Assembly: GCA_012845835.1 (NCBI GenBank)
Contig: JABAKD010000016.1
Location: 14,497,020 to 14,561,019, forward strand
Direction of reading: 5' to 3'
From: Undaria pinnatifida
Taxonomy: Eukaryota; Sar; Phaeophyceae; Laminariales; Alariaceae
DNA length: 64,000 nt
The position numbers and the translations under genes are program-made. Below, piece by piece: positions 34,481 through 44,835 of this stretch (positions are counted from its first letter, which is position 1; every line of letters starts with the position of its first letter). The notes below the pieces were generated by a model, which saw nothing but the letters and a program-made list of their open reading frames with translations, did no database searches and was not told the origin of the DNA.

Positions 34481-36687
34481 GAAAGAAAAGAAGAAGATCA
34501 CACGACGGCAGCAGCGCGCGGTCTCGATCCCATGCTGCCAACAACGGCTGCGCCTGCTGTAGTAGCTTTGGCGGCTCTCGGCTGAGTGCAACTCCACGAA
34601 CGTAGCTTTGGCGGCTTTCGGCTAAGCCCAAAGCCACCAACTCGCTGGGACGAGGGTTCGTCGAGCCCTTCCTCGCGTAGAAGGCGCGAAGCACAGAGCT
34701 GCCAACTGATTTCGACTGCTGTACAGCAGTACTCCCTCACACCAACCGCCTCTAGAAAGAGCACAAAAACTATAAAACCGACTCGACTGACGATAAGAAG
34801 AAGGACCAAGAGATTCCAGTCGAAAAAAAGTCCAGTCGAAAAGGGCCGTTTTCGACTGGCGGAATCCTGGTTGTGTCCTTTTTATCAAGGATTTTTTTTT
34901 TTGATGCTGGTCGGCGACTATCAAATCGTGTAACGATCGTGTGTGTTCTTCACATGACACAGATCTTTCCACCCATTTGCATCCAGCATTGAGGAAGAGG
35001 AACACAGGGTGGCCGGTTCGCAAGCGCACGGTGGGCGAGGTAGTGCGTGGGGCTGTCACGGCGCTTGTCCACCGTCGAAGCCAGCATACTTGTACATGGG
35101 TAGGGTAGGACCAACGGGTGGCTATGCAAGAAACCAGAGGGTTCGGGCGTGGCTGCAGCGACATGTTTGGATGAGGGTGCCACTCAGTAATCCAACGGTT
35201 GCCGACAAACACCCATGACCAAAACACAACTTCCAGCAGCTCACTTCCAGAGCACTCCCGAGGGAGTGGGTTGGACCATGAGCACCGCCAACTCTTAGGG
35301 GTGCCTTGGGTGTGCGAGTTGGACGTATTCAGCTGCGTCGTTGAATACATTCGCCTCGAGTCGAGGTGTGCTGTGGTGTTTGAAATATTCTGCCAAGTTG
35401 CACCGCGAACCGTGAGTTTAGCGCGAAAGATCAATCGTTTAAAAAAAAAAGTACCAGGAATTACTTTACAGACAGTCCCGGGCTCGCTCATTGGCCAAAA
35501 TCAACATAAGGAATTATTTAACTAAAATATAATTTACCTTTGTACTTTAACATTTTTACATCAAGGTCCTTATATTTACGTATGTTGTGGTGCGGGCTTT
35601 GAGTAACAGGCTAGCAGGAAATAGGGCGTCAGCTCTCTGTTCCATGCATTCCTGGCCTTCTATGCTCTTCTACAAGGCACCACGCTAGCAGTAGCCGTTG
35701 CTGCGCGTCCAAGACCTGGGCCTGAGCAAACAGCGTAACAGGTAAAGTTCATGTACACCTGGTATACCGGTAGCAAGCAGTGCAAGTTTTGTGTTCTTTT
35801 TTTTGGTGTGTTTCTGGCAGCTCTCAATTATTCCAGATTCATGCGACAGAGCACCAGCCACTACTGCTGTACCACGTGTAGACTATATTCCATTCTATTG
35901 GCTTTTAGAGAGGGTCGACTTGCTCTCTGCCTTGCCTTCCGCCTTGCCCTTCGTTGCTTCGCCTTGCCCTGCGTTGCTTCGCCTTGCCTTGCCCTGCCCT
36001 GTCCTTCCCTGCCCTGCCCTGCCTTGCCTTACCTTGCTTTGGCGTACATAGAACATTGCTTTGCTTCTCACGGAGTGCCATCCACAGACCTCTGTCGACT
36101 TGGCCGTACCTCTCGCCCTAAACCCTCGACCCTTTGAAGCCAACTGTGGTTCATCGGACCCGCGCACTGCTGTTAGAACGGTTGGCATGATGTTGGTATG
36201 CCGTCTGCTTCGAGAAGCGGTAGAAGACTGCATGTGTTGGTACACTTTGTACCACTTGACCTGCTACGCTACAAGTAGCGGCAGCACCAGTGAAACTCAA
36301 ACCTCAAACGATACACAGCCAGCACACGAGTACAGCAGCAGCAGCAGCAGCAACCAGCTGTACTCTATTCTCTACGTACACATCCAATACCAAGCAACGT
36401 CGGAAAATAAAAAATAACATACGACGTACAAGTACTTGTATTCGTATAATACGACACCCGTACGAGGAGCTCTAGACTACGAGTACGAGTACACCGCAGC
36501 AGCACCAATACGTTACCACTACGTTACCAAACCTAAACCCTACATTTACGAAGCGAAGCAGATGCATGCATGCACGGGGTGTAGACTATGGGGTACTCGC
36601 CACATGTCCTATTTGCAGCAGGAAGCTAGGCATCTCTTCTTGCCGCATGAATTACCCGCACTATTCATAGACCACTACATACGACTA
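34481..36687. other. Gene-free region with local repeats
   Basis: It holds a 42-bp tandem pair (GTAGCTTTGGCGGCTxTCGG, about 34558-34625) and a CCTTGCCCTGC-type minisatellite (about 35926-36035). The 289-codon minus-strand open frame at 34622-35491 shows no known domain and is rich in Trp, Arg and Ser; it is not called. Confidence 0.55.
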
Positions 36688-37505
36688 CTTACCGTAAACT
36701 ACACAAGATAACACACCCACATTAGATACCACACCCCCCACAGAATACGACACCCCGGTGATAATTTTGGGCGCATTTTTGCAACCATCGATTTACCACC
36801 GGGGCTACACAAGATACCACACCCCGGTGATAATTTTAGTTACGCCGCATACATTCACGGGCCCCCTCCTTTCTACCACCGGGCTCATAGAACATCTGCT
36901 CCGTGGGCACACAACACCACACCCTGTGTGCGGGGGGAACACCCCGTGTGGAGACCTCCAAGAACATGAACGTCGAGGGAGAGCAGAATACCTCTGCAAG
37001 TGCCCCCGCTTCTCCGACAACTGCTTCGACCACAGCAGTACAGCAGGCGCCACAGATCACGTCGTTCTTTCAACTCGAGCGCACTTCTCCTACACAAGCG
37101 ACTCCTGCCACGAGTCCTCCTGCTGCTGCTGCTGATCTACCAGCAACAGCAGCAGGCACCAACATGACAGCCCCCGCATCGCCTCACCAGCAGCGGCTCA
37201 ACTCTACAAGGAGTGTTTCGGTATCCCCCCCCAAGCACGACCTGTGGGTGTTCGGAGGTTATCACACCCCCTGGTTTATCACCCCCCCACATTTATCACA
37301 CCCCCAAACGTATCCTGTGGGTGGTCGGACGTGCTATCACACCCCCTGGTTTATCACACCCCCTGGGGGCCGCCGCGACCAGCACTCTATCACCGGGGCT
37401 ACACAAGATACCACACCCCCCACAGGATACCACACCCGGTGATAGTATTTTCAAGCGCTCAAATGTATTACCGGGGGTGTGTTATCTTGTGTAGTTTACG
37501 GTAAG
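36688..37505. mobile_element. 818-bp TIR element with structured ends (family T, short member)
   Basis: Perfect 31-bp terminal inverted repeats at 36688-36718 and 37475-37505 begin CTTACCGTAAACTACACAAG. Inside both ends lie GATACCACACCCC words and paired CCGGTGATA/TATCACCGG palindromes. Arrays of TTATCACACCCCC follow on the right side (about 37257-37370). No flanking target duplication is obvious. No transposase is present. A plus-strand frame (36903-37265) is Ser/Thr/Pro/Ala-rich with QITSFFQ, and its function is unknown. The ends are related to those at 39929 and 45571. Confidence 0.8.
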
Positions 37506-37518
37506 CAGTACCACGGAC

Positions 37519-39172
37519 TTGATTATGCGAGTTAATGTGAGAACAACAAATGGCTGCAAATTCGAACCAGTACGTCGTAGTGTTTGTGTATTCCACAGAC
37601 AATGCTGCTTGTACCTTGCATCCCGGGATCTACCCTTCGTCCTCGAAGCAACGGGACAGAGGTATAAACAGAATATCCAGTTTCTATACCTCGGCGGCGT
37701 CATCCACGAAGACGCTGACGTCGCGGATGGTCTTGAAGCCCAGATTAACGAAGAGCACGGAAAATCGTAATTCGATTTTTTTTTTTGTCAATTTCATGAA
37801 AAATTAACCAAAAATTCAATTTTGGTTCTTATCAAGGAACGGCGTAGTGCGTTCTAGGAAATACTTCGAAGTAAAAAATTAAAAAAAAACGCAAAAGGGT
37901 CAACGAACACCCGTGGGCAACGACCGAGGCGAGCGATGGCTTGCGTCCTCCCCGGAGCGCCGCGGCTAGCGGCAGATTGTTTTTGCCGGCAGCGGCTTGG
38001 AGGCTATGGCTCTAGGCGTCTCTTGGATGGGCTGGCACCACCCCGCCGCCCGACACGGGCGGCAGCGACGGGGATATAGCGGTCGAACTTCTGAGCGAAG
38101 TCATCATGTATGTGGTAGTTGGTCGTGTAACTTTCGAGGTGCAGGGCGACGAAAAACTGGGTTTGCGGCGGTCTCGATTGTTTTCGAAGCGTCGCAGGCG
38201 GTTTACGCTGTGCTAAGGACCTTCGGAAGCCGCGCTGCGGCCGCTCCGGTGGTCCTACCTCTCGCAATGGTGGCTTCTCGCCTCTCAATTCGCCGACGAC
38301 ATGGCACCAATTCGCGTGGCCGGCTTCGGTTACACAGAACAAGCCATGTCTAGGTGGACAAACTCCCCAAATTGAATTTCGATTTTCGACTAAATTCGAC
38401 CCAGAAAGTATTTTTTTGCTTCTTTTTTGTTGAATTTGATTTTTCGTAATAATTCTGAGAATGCCTGCTTGGTGATTCACTTTTTGACCAATCATATGCA
38501 TATCAAATTCAATTTGAAAAAAAAAATCGAAATTCGATTTGGCAAGTTCCCCGTTAATTCGGGCCCTTAAAGCGACGGCTCTGGCTCATGAGGGCATACG
38601 GTTCGGTCCAGAGCTATTTGACACGCCGACCGCCAGGTTCGGCCCGAAGGTCCGCCGCTGACGGCCGAGGTTATTGAGACCCTGCTGAGCGGGTGTGTGG
38701 CGTGGACCCTCAACGCGGCTCAGTCTGATGAGCTCCGAAAGGCGCACCTCGAAGTCCTCCGGCGGGTCCGTGGCTTCCAGCGTGGTGCTGACCACACTTA
38801 AGACGAAATGCGAAAGCATCGAACGACCCTTCTTCGCTGCGGCAATGGTCCGGTCAAACAAGGGGCGATTACCCAGTCGGATGATTGCGCAGATAGCCGG
38901 TGGAGCAAACCCGGGACCGGGTGGGCCACCGAACAACTGGTTGAGAACCCTGAGAGGTAACCTTGCCGTTTTTCTATCCAACCAGGGCTCCACGGAAGAC
39001 TCCCCACGGCAGTTTGGAGTTGAAACCGTAACTTGTGGGTCAATGCGGCAAAGAAGGCGGGCAAGTGGTACCGGAGGATCCTCGAAGAAGCCGAACGGTT
39101 CATGAGCAGGTGGCACGTAGAGGAGGAAAGCCAGAGTTCGGAGCGCCGCGCAGCCTGGATGCGCGACGTCTA
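37519..39172 (+). pseudogene. LINE thumb and C-terminal tail, split by an insertion
   Basis: At 37640-37745 the frame reads EATGQRYKQNIQFLYLGGVI and HEDADVADGLEAQI, the LINE segment after the palm (Y.YLGG.I pattern). The frame is then interrupted by an AT-rich insertion (37762-38540). After it, shifted frames on the plus strand read PGPGGPPNNWLRTLRGNLAV (about 38917-38976). The last frame reads KKAGKWYRRILEEAERFMSR and WHVEEE, ending TAA at about 39172. The last block is the characteristic C-terminus of this LINE group. Several frameshifts make it non-functional. Confidence 0.65.
37762..38540. mobile_element. 779-bp AT-ended MITE-like insertion
   Basis: The ends form inverted repeats of about 24 bp with about two mismatches: left AAATCGTAATTCGATTTTTT, right (reverse complement) AAATCGAATTTCGATTTTTT. 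It splits the LINE remnant. A minus-strand frame within it (about 38004-38330) reads FFVALHLESYTTNYHIHDDF and similar without a recognised family. The right-end block recurs at 12095-12160. Confidence 0.6.
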
Positions 39173-39604
39173 ATGGAAAATAAGGCGGAGGGGTGTACTC
39201 GATACGGAAAATAAGAATAAGGAAGGGGGAGTGGGGAAACCGCGGCTCAAGAAACCAAGGAGACGGCAGTCAGGGTAGCAAGGCACCACGCCGACTAATA
39301 GGTACCAGGTAGAACTGTCTACGCAACTTCAAGCTACTGCGACTACCTTGTATTTAGTTTTTGTTACTCCGGAGTATTTGTTATTGGGATTGCCTGCCCC
39401 ATCCCCCTCACGGGTGCAGTGTCAGCCAGTGTTAGCCAGTGTCAGCCGTTACCGCGGCACTACCGTCGGAGGTATGTGGGTTCTTGCCGAACCGTTTCTT
39501 CCTCTTCCGTCCCTTTTGTCCGTTTCGTCGTCCCTTTATCTATTTAATTGTTTATTTTTCCTTTTTTCGCTTTGCCCTTTCTGTTTCCTTTTGGGTACCG
39601 TTCG

Positions 39605-39690
39605 GGGCTATCATACGCTATCATAGGCTATCATAGGCTATCATAGGCCATCACAGGCTATCATAGGCTATCATATGCTTTCGAGGCGAT
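39605..39690 (+). repeat. 10-bp minisatellite, unit CTATCATAGG
   Basis: About seven units with small changes (CGCTATCATA, CCATCACAGG). Confidence 0.88.
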
Positions 39691-40415
39691 GATGTCGGTA
39701 CGGACACCACTGTAGAAGATACAGTAACTAGAGGCGAGGTCAGACACCAATGCTCCTAGCCACTGTCGCCAGAAACAGTGCGCAGGAGATAGGCCATGCG
39801 GTAATGCTCCTACTTAGCTACTCCTACTCCTACAGTAGGGTAAATCTAAACGCAATATGCCAAATATGCCAATATGGTTGCTGCCGCCGACGTAAGTTGG
39901 ATGGCTTCATCTGCTTTGTTGCCATTAATACCGTATAACACGGATGATAGCACACCCCCCTTGAATACCCCCCCCCCCCCCCCTATAAAAGCACACCCGG
40001 GGGTACATTTTTTGCATTTTTTTCGACCGTCACTTTATCACCAGAGGTGCGTTGAATACCACCCCCCCTTCGAACGTACGCCTGGAAATGGTCCAAGTCG
40101 AAAGTATCACACCCGGATAGGCCCCTTCTTCTGAGACGAGCGAAACGAGTAGTAACTCAGAGTTGAAAGGAAAAATGTGGAGTGAAACGTGCGAATTCCA
40201 CTCCTCTTAACCCCCGGCTTTCTGCGAGGTGGCGGAACTTGCCGTGTTACAAACCAGCGCGCACCGCTACGGTGTTGCGGTAACAGTATGATTTGTGCTG
40301 TGCGTGGGCTAAAAAAATGTATATATGTACAAGGTTCCCCTTCGGGAGGTGGACACGTGCCTCCCGGGGGCGACGCAAGTCGAACGACTACAACTAACTG
40401 ATGATGATGAAGTAT

Positions 40416-41063
40416 TTATGCAGAAGGTGTATATCGGAGGGATGCGTAGTGGAAAGAATGTGGATAATATAATAAGATATCACAGACTTTTGGAGGAGGA
40501 GGGTTGGGATATTGCTGAGGCTCGATGTGATAAGTTATTCGAAAGTCCACTCCGTATAACTGCGTGGCAGCAACTAATTCTACGTTTGTAGCATATGCGT
40601 AAGGCTGTGACATGAAGTGGAGATACTCTTCAACACTCGAATATGTAGTAGGTTGAGATCCAGCGACTTCCACAAGTTCTTGATTTGCTCCAGCTAAGAT
40701 GCTGTCGTGGAAAGTGTTGAAACCTGATCCTGGGATAACGGTGTACAAATTGGTTGTGATGTGGGCAATAATATGTGCACGGACGATGTGATGTAAAGCT
40801 GGGTTGTTGTGCACACGACGCGAGATACATCTTAATAAACATGCACCATCACCAATCTCGGGAATAATGGACCATTGACCAGAATTGTTATTGTTGCCGC
40901 TGTTGTTGTCTTGATCATTTTCGCTGTCTGATGGGTTTGTACTGCTGTCGCTGCTGTTAGAGGAATCATTGGTGTCAATTTGTTGTTTGTTTTCTGTGTC
41001 CAGTATTTTTCCCCGCGCGCTTATACCGATGTTTGTTGCCGATATGATCTGTTGTGTGCACAT
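40416..41063 (-). CDS. OTU-domain cysteine protease, 215 residues
   Basis: The minus-strand frame runs from ATG at 41063 to a stop at 40416. Residues 1-63 are Ser/Asn/Asp-rich low complexity. The OTU fold follows: Asp72-Gly-Ala-Cys75 (IGDGACLLRCISRR) gives the nucleophile Cys75. The helix ALHHIVRAHIIAHI comes next, then NVELVAATQLYGVDFRITY (159-177), the usual strand before the active-site His. YPHSFHYASL gives His205. The classic DGNC/DGDC is DGAC here. It is probably a deubiquitinase-like or polyprotein-cleaving protease. The length is near a minimal OTU domain and the frame is uninterrupted. It lies within the TIR element of 39929-45571, so it is transposon cargo or a captured gene. A truncated tandem copy lies just upstream. 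Confidence 0.75.
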   Translation of the reverse strand: MCTQQIISATNIGISARGKILDTENKQQIDTNDSSNSSDSSTNPSDSENDQDNNSGNNNNSGQWSIIPEIGDGACLLRCISRRVHNNPALHHIVRAHIIAHITTNLYTVIPGSGFNTFHDSILAGANQELVEVAGSQPTTYSSVEEYLHFMSQPYAYATNVELVAATQLYGVDFRITYHIEPQQYPNPPPPKVCDILLYYPHSFHYASLRYTPSA

Positions 41064-41169
41064 CGTTACTTTTGCTTGAGTTGTGTTGCTACTTTATATC
41101 TCTTTATACAGGTTTCGCTACTGCTGTATGGTAACCACCGTGTCAATTGTGAGGGAGAACTCACAGTAA
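40679..41169. repeat. 491-bp direct duplication, first copy
   Basis: Nearly identical to 41326-41816 (offset 647). It covers the N-terminal two thirds of the OTU gene and its 5' flank. The 156-bp segment between the copies is unique. Confidence 0.93.
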
Positions 41170-41272
41170 ACTTAGAGTCTATGGACTGCGTGCTGCTTGC
41201 TGGTGGTGCTGCTGACGGAACTTTGCAAGACAAACGGAACTTTTTCGGGCACGTTGGCGTTGTTTGTTCCGT

Positions 41273-41710
41273 TCAGAAAAATATATTGTCTACACCGACA
41301 AATGATTCTTTATTATCTACATGACCTTGATTTGCTCCAGCTAAGATGCTGTCGTGGAAAGTGTTGAAACCTGATCCTGGGATAACGGTGTACAAATTGG
41401 TTGTGATGTGGGCAATAATATGTGCACGGACGATGTGATGTAAAGCTGGGTTGTTGTGCACACGACGCGAGATACATCTTAATAAACATGCACCATCACC
41501 AATCTCGGGAATAATGGACCATTGACCAGAATTGTTATTGTTGCCGCTGTTGTTGTCTTGATCATTTTCGCTGTCTGATGGGTTTGTACTGCTGTCGCTG
41601 CTGTTAGAGGAATCATTGGTGTCAATTTGTTGTTTGTTTTCTGTGTCCAGTATTTTTCCCCGCGTGCTTATACCGATGTTTGTTGCCGATATGGTCTGTT
41701 GTGTGCACAT
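41273..41710 (-). pseudogene. Truncated tandem copy of the OTU gene
   Basis: The first 128 residues match the OTU protein at 40416-41063 almost exactly, including DGAC. After AGANQ the duplication ends, and the frame reads 17 unrelated residues to a stop at 41273. The catalytic His is lost. Confidence 0.85.
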
Positions 41711-41816
41711 CGTTACTTTTGCTTGGGTTGTGTTGCTACTTTATATCTCTTTATACAGGTTTCGCTACTGCTGTATGGTAACCACCGTGTCAATTGTGAG
41801 GGAGAACTCACAGTAA
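41326..41816. repeat. 491-bp direct duplication, second copy
   Basis: The partner is 40679-41169. Only a few substitutions are visible, so the duplication is recent. Confidence 0.93.
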
Positions 41817-41952
41817 TGGCATAGTTCACGTCGTTGCAGCGGGTACATATACACCGCGCCCGCGTCTAGCAGTGCGGGAAAATTCTCTCGCAAATACATT
41901 TTGATGCCACCCCGATGTACGTGCGAGGACTAAAGTTCCACCGTGTGTGTAG

Positions 41953-42706
41953 TAGACGTATTTAAACCTGACGATATGCCTATATTTTAGGCTCTAAACC
42001 AAATTAAGCCCTATCGTGTTTTAAATGTCTACAAAATAGGTCTATTTTATCGACCTAACGACCACGGCAGACCACGGTGAGATGTAGATTTTCCCAAAAT
42101 ATGCACTTGGGCACATTTTGGCCCAAGTGCATATTTGAAGCAATTTTCCGAGTATTTTCCAGCAAACAACAGCATTTCAGACGACAAAAGCTCGAGGAAA
42201 CATCAGACGGATGCCTACATTTCGAGGGTGGAAATTGAACCGGGTTGAGGGCCAGTCCTGCTGTGCTGCTGTACTGACTGCCACACTGAGGCACACCGAA
42301 GGCGGCAGACGCCTGCGAGGTATCCTACATATGAAGCGAGTATGGAGTACGAAGCACTCAATGTTTTTGCCAGGCACCAGTTATTTGTTTTGGCCGTTTG
42401 TTCAAGCTCGCACAGCATGGGCAGGGGAGGGTCTTTCTCGAAGTTTCCACCCACTCATGTGCTGACTCATGACATAAATCCTCGTCTTGCCATCTGCGTC
42501 TGGAGTAGTGCAGAAATATCATAGTCTATTTTCAAGTAGTTTGATCTTTCCTCGGCTTTTCTTTTTATGCGTACTGAAAGAGACCACTATTTCGAGTTTT
42601 AGACATATGTTTTTTTTTTTTATGCGTTTAAGGTCGAAATATCGAATGGCCTAGCTCTTCCAGTTGGAAGTACTTAAGACCTAACCTCGAGGCTTAAATA
42701 CGTCTA
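41953..42706. mobile_element. 754-bp hAT-like MITE with 8-bp target duplication
   Basis: Terminal inverted repeats of about 16 bp (left TAGACGTATTTAAACC, right reverse complement TAGACGTATTTAAGCC) are flanked by GTGTGTAG (41945-41952) and GTGTGTGG (42707-42714), an 8-bp duplication with one change. Subterminal TTTAARCC/AGACCTAA-type words are repeated. No transposase is present. It contains a perfect hairpin at 42097-42136. Confidence 0.65.
42097..42136. other. Perfect 15-bp inverted repeat (hairpin)
   Basis: AAATATGCACTTGGG and CCCAAGTGCATATTT are separated by a 10-nt loop. Confidence 0.9.
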
Positions 42707-43416
42707 GTGTGTGGTTGCCCGGGGACAGAAGTGTCTCATACCCCGCAAAATAGAGTCAGTCTCGGCGGCTTTCCGCGGCCATAGCTCGCGCCACGGACGT
42801 CCCATGAGCCCGGCACACGGCTGATAATATACCGACGGGTAGTCTGATCGCATTGCAGAAGAAAGCACACCAAAAAACTCTGCGCCGGCGGAGAAAAAGG
42901 GACGGACTAGGCAAAAAAATCAAAATGGTACATATGCATATATATATATACTTAATTACTTAGTTCTCGACCCCCTCAGAGGTCTCGCTCGGCATATTCT
43001 TCCCCCTCTCGGCCCTTCTCAGCCCGTAATTGCCGAAAAGAAAATTAGTTGCTGGGGATAAGAACCGTCCCGAAGTTCCTTAAGAAAATTAGTTGCTGGG
43101 GAAAAATATCTTTGTGCTGAAAGCGCTCAGTTGGTGCATCCCTGGCATCTCCGGTGGCTCATCAGCTCCGCACCGCCCAGCACCCCACCGCAGCGCTACG
43201 AGCTCGCAGCAACGCAGCGCCGTGCAGTGCCCTGCGATGCCCTGCAGCTCTAGCTTAGCAGAGCACAGCGCTGTGCTTTGACGTGTTTTGCTGCTTTGCC
43301 GTGCTGCGTGCTTTGCTGCTTTGCCGTGCTGCGTGCTTTGCGGTACTTTATTAGTTCGTACATGCCAGTAACATTCATTCGCAGTATCATCCCACGTACC
43401 GGTACTATTAATAAGT

Positions 43417-43740
43417 TTGTACATACTACGTTGGTGGATCACAACGCACCCCCAGCTCCGGTCAGCCCGGCTATATATAGCTCAGCAGTGCAGCGCAGCA
43501 TAGTGCGGTGCCGTGTCTTGCCCTTCGTTTCGCGGTGTTGTGACGTGCGGCGCTGTGCGTTCTTTTGAACATACAGCAGTAGTACCAGGTATGATGCAGG
43601 TACCATGTACCAGGTACCATTTATATGTGCGTGTCGTGTTCTCATCGCACGTACTGCCGTTCAGAACGTGACATCGACAAGCATCTAGCGCAGGGCAATT
43701 AGCTCTGCACAAGCACCTCTTGGCAACATTTTTTCACCGT
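43417..43740 (+). repeat. Dispersed repeat family 5, copy A
   Basis: Collinear with 44451-44835: TTTGTACATACTACG, TGGATCACAA, GGCTATATATAGC, CAGCAGxGCAGCG, AGAGCAGTA-like, CGTACTGCCG, and GCTCTGCACAAGCA followed by CTCTTGGCA. It contains a TATATATA core of unknown relevance. Confidence 0.7.
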
Positions 43741-43939
43741 TCCAGCTTTTCTTTGCTTTCTTCCACACTTTATTGGTTCTTCCATTTCGTCGTTATTATT
43801 GCATTTTTTTCGTTTTTCAGTTGTTTCTTCGGTCATTTTCTCCTATCTCCTTTAAATTTGATTCGTTCAAACTCGTTTTTCAAGTTCTGAACATTTTTTT
43901 AACCTTTTTTATATTTGTTTACTCTTTTTTCCAAGATTT

Positions 43940-44052
43940 GTGTTTGGGAGTTGAACTTGCAACTTTGCTTTTTTGGGAGTTGAACTTGCATTTTAATGGA
44001 CGTCCATGCGCGGGGCTTGAACTTGCATTTTAATAGACGTCCATGCGAGCTT
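43940..44052 (+). repeat. Short tandem repeat, about 45-bp unit
   Basis: GAGTTGAACTTGCA recurs twice, and GAACTTGCATTTTAATxGAC with GTCCATGCG recurs twice. Confidence 0.75.
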
Positions 44053-44214
44053 TTTTGTAATGCGCCCAAGGGCACACAACACAAGGCAACGGGAGCAAGC
44101 TGAAGCTGTGGGCCAGTTATGACAATTATTGTATTTTTTTTTGTTTTCAGTTGTTACCACAATGTGTCACAACAGCAGTGGTGTATCTACCAGTACTATT
44201 CCTTTACCAAAATA

Positions 44215-44450
44215 GACTATATATCATTTTTTTTACGAGGATCATTTTTTTTTATATGACCCCTGGATTCAACCAACGAAAACCAGGCTTATAAGCGAAC
44301 AGTCTATCTACTAGAAGACCACAAAGTCAAATTGATATCTGATTATTTTTTTATGAGGATCATTTTTTTCCCCCGATGACACCGGGATTCGAACCAACGA
44401 GAAGACCTTGAGGCTTACAGTACATACCCGTACTACTACACCAGGTTTGT
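44215..44450 (-). repeat. Tandem pair of tRNA-like SINE units
   Basis: On the minus strand two units end with GTTGGTTCGAATCCCGG (about 44385-44401) and GTTGGTTGAATCCAGGGG (about 44263-44280), both B-box-like. Each is followed by a T-rich tail with ATGATCCTC. An A-box-like GGTGTAGTAGTACGGGTA lies upstream of the first. Neither folds into a complete cloverleaf. Confidence 0.6.
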
Positions 44451-44835
44451 ACATACTACGCTGTTGGATCACAATGCACGCCCAGCTCAGATCAGTCCGG
44501 CTATATATAGCCCAGCAGCGCAGCGTAGCGCCGTGCGGAGCCGTGCGGAGCCGCACGATGCGCTGCCGTGCCCTTCGCTGCGGTTCTGTATCGTGCTGCG
44601 CTGTGTGCTTTCTTTCGAGCATAGAGCAGTACCGGGTATAATACGTGTTGTTGTGATGTGCTACTTTTCTTCTTTTCTATTTTTCTACATGTATTTGATC
44701 TTTCACGGCCCCCTGTTTTCCCCCCCATGCAAATTACCCCCGTACTGCCGATCAAAACGTAACACCGGGAACAAAAGCACACGGCACAGCTGAGCACGAC
44801 AGGGCAACTTGCTCTGCACAAGCAGCTCTTGGCAT
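44451..44835 (+). repeat. Dispersed repeat family 5, copy B
   Basis: Partner of 43417-43740. Confidence 0.7.

Noticed and set aside
34622-35491. 289-codon minus-strand open frame
   Set aside because: No recognised domain, Trp/Arg/Ser-rich composition as in non-coding frames, overlaps local tandem repeats.
44380-44450. Functional tRNA gene on the minus strand
   Set aside because: A B box and part of an acceptor stem can be drawn, but the anticodon and T stems do not pair. Called SINE-like instead.
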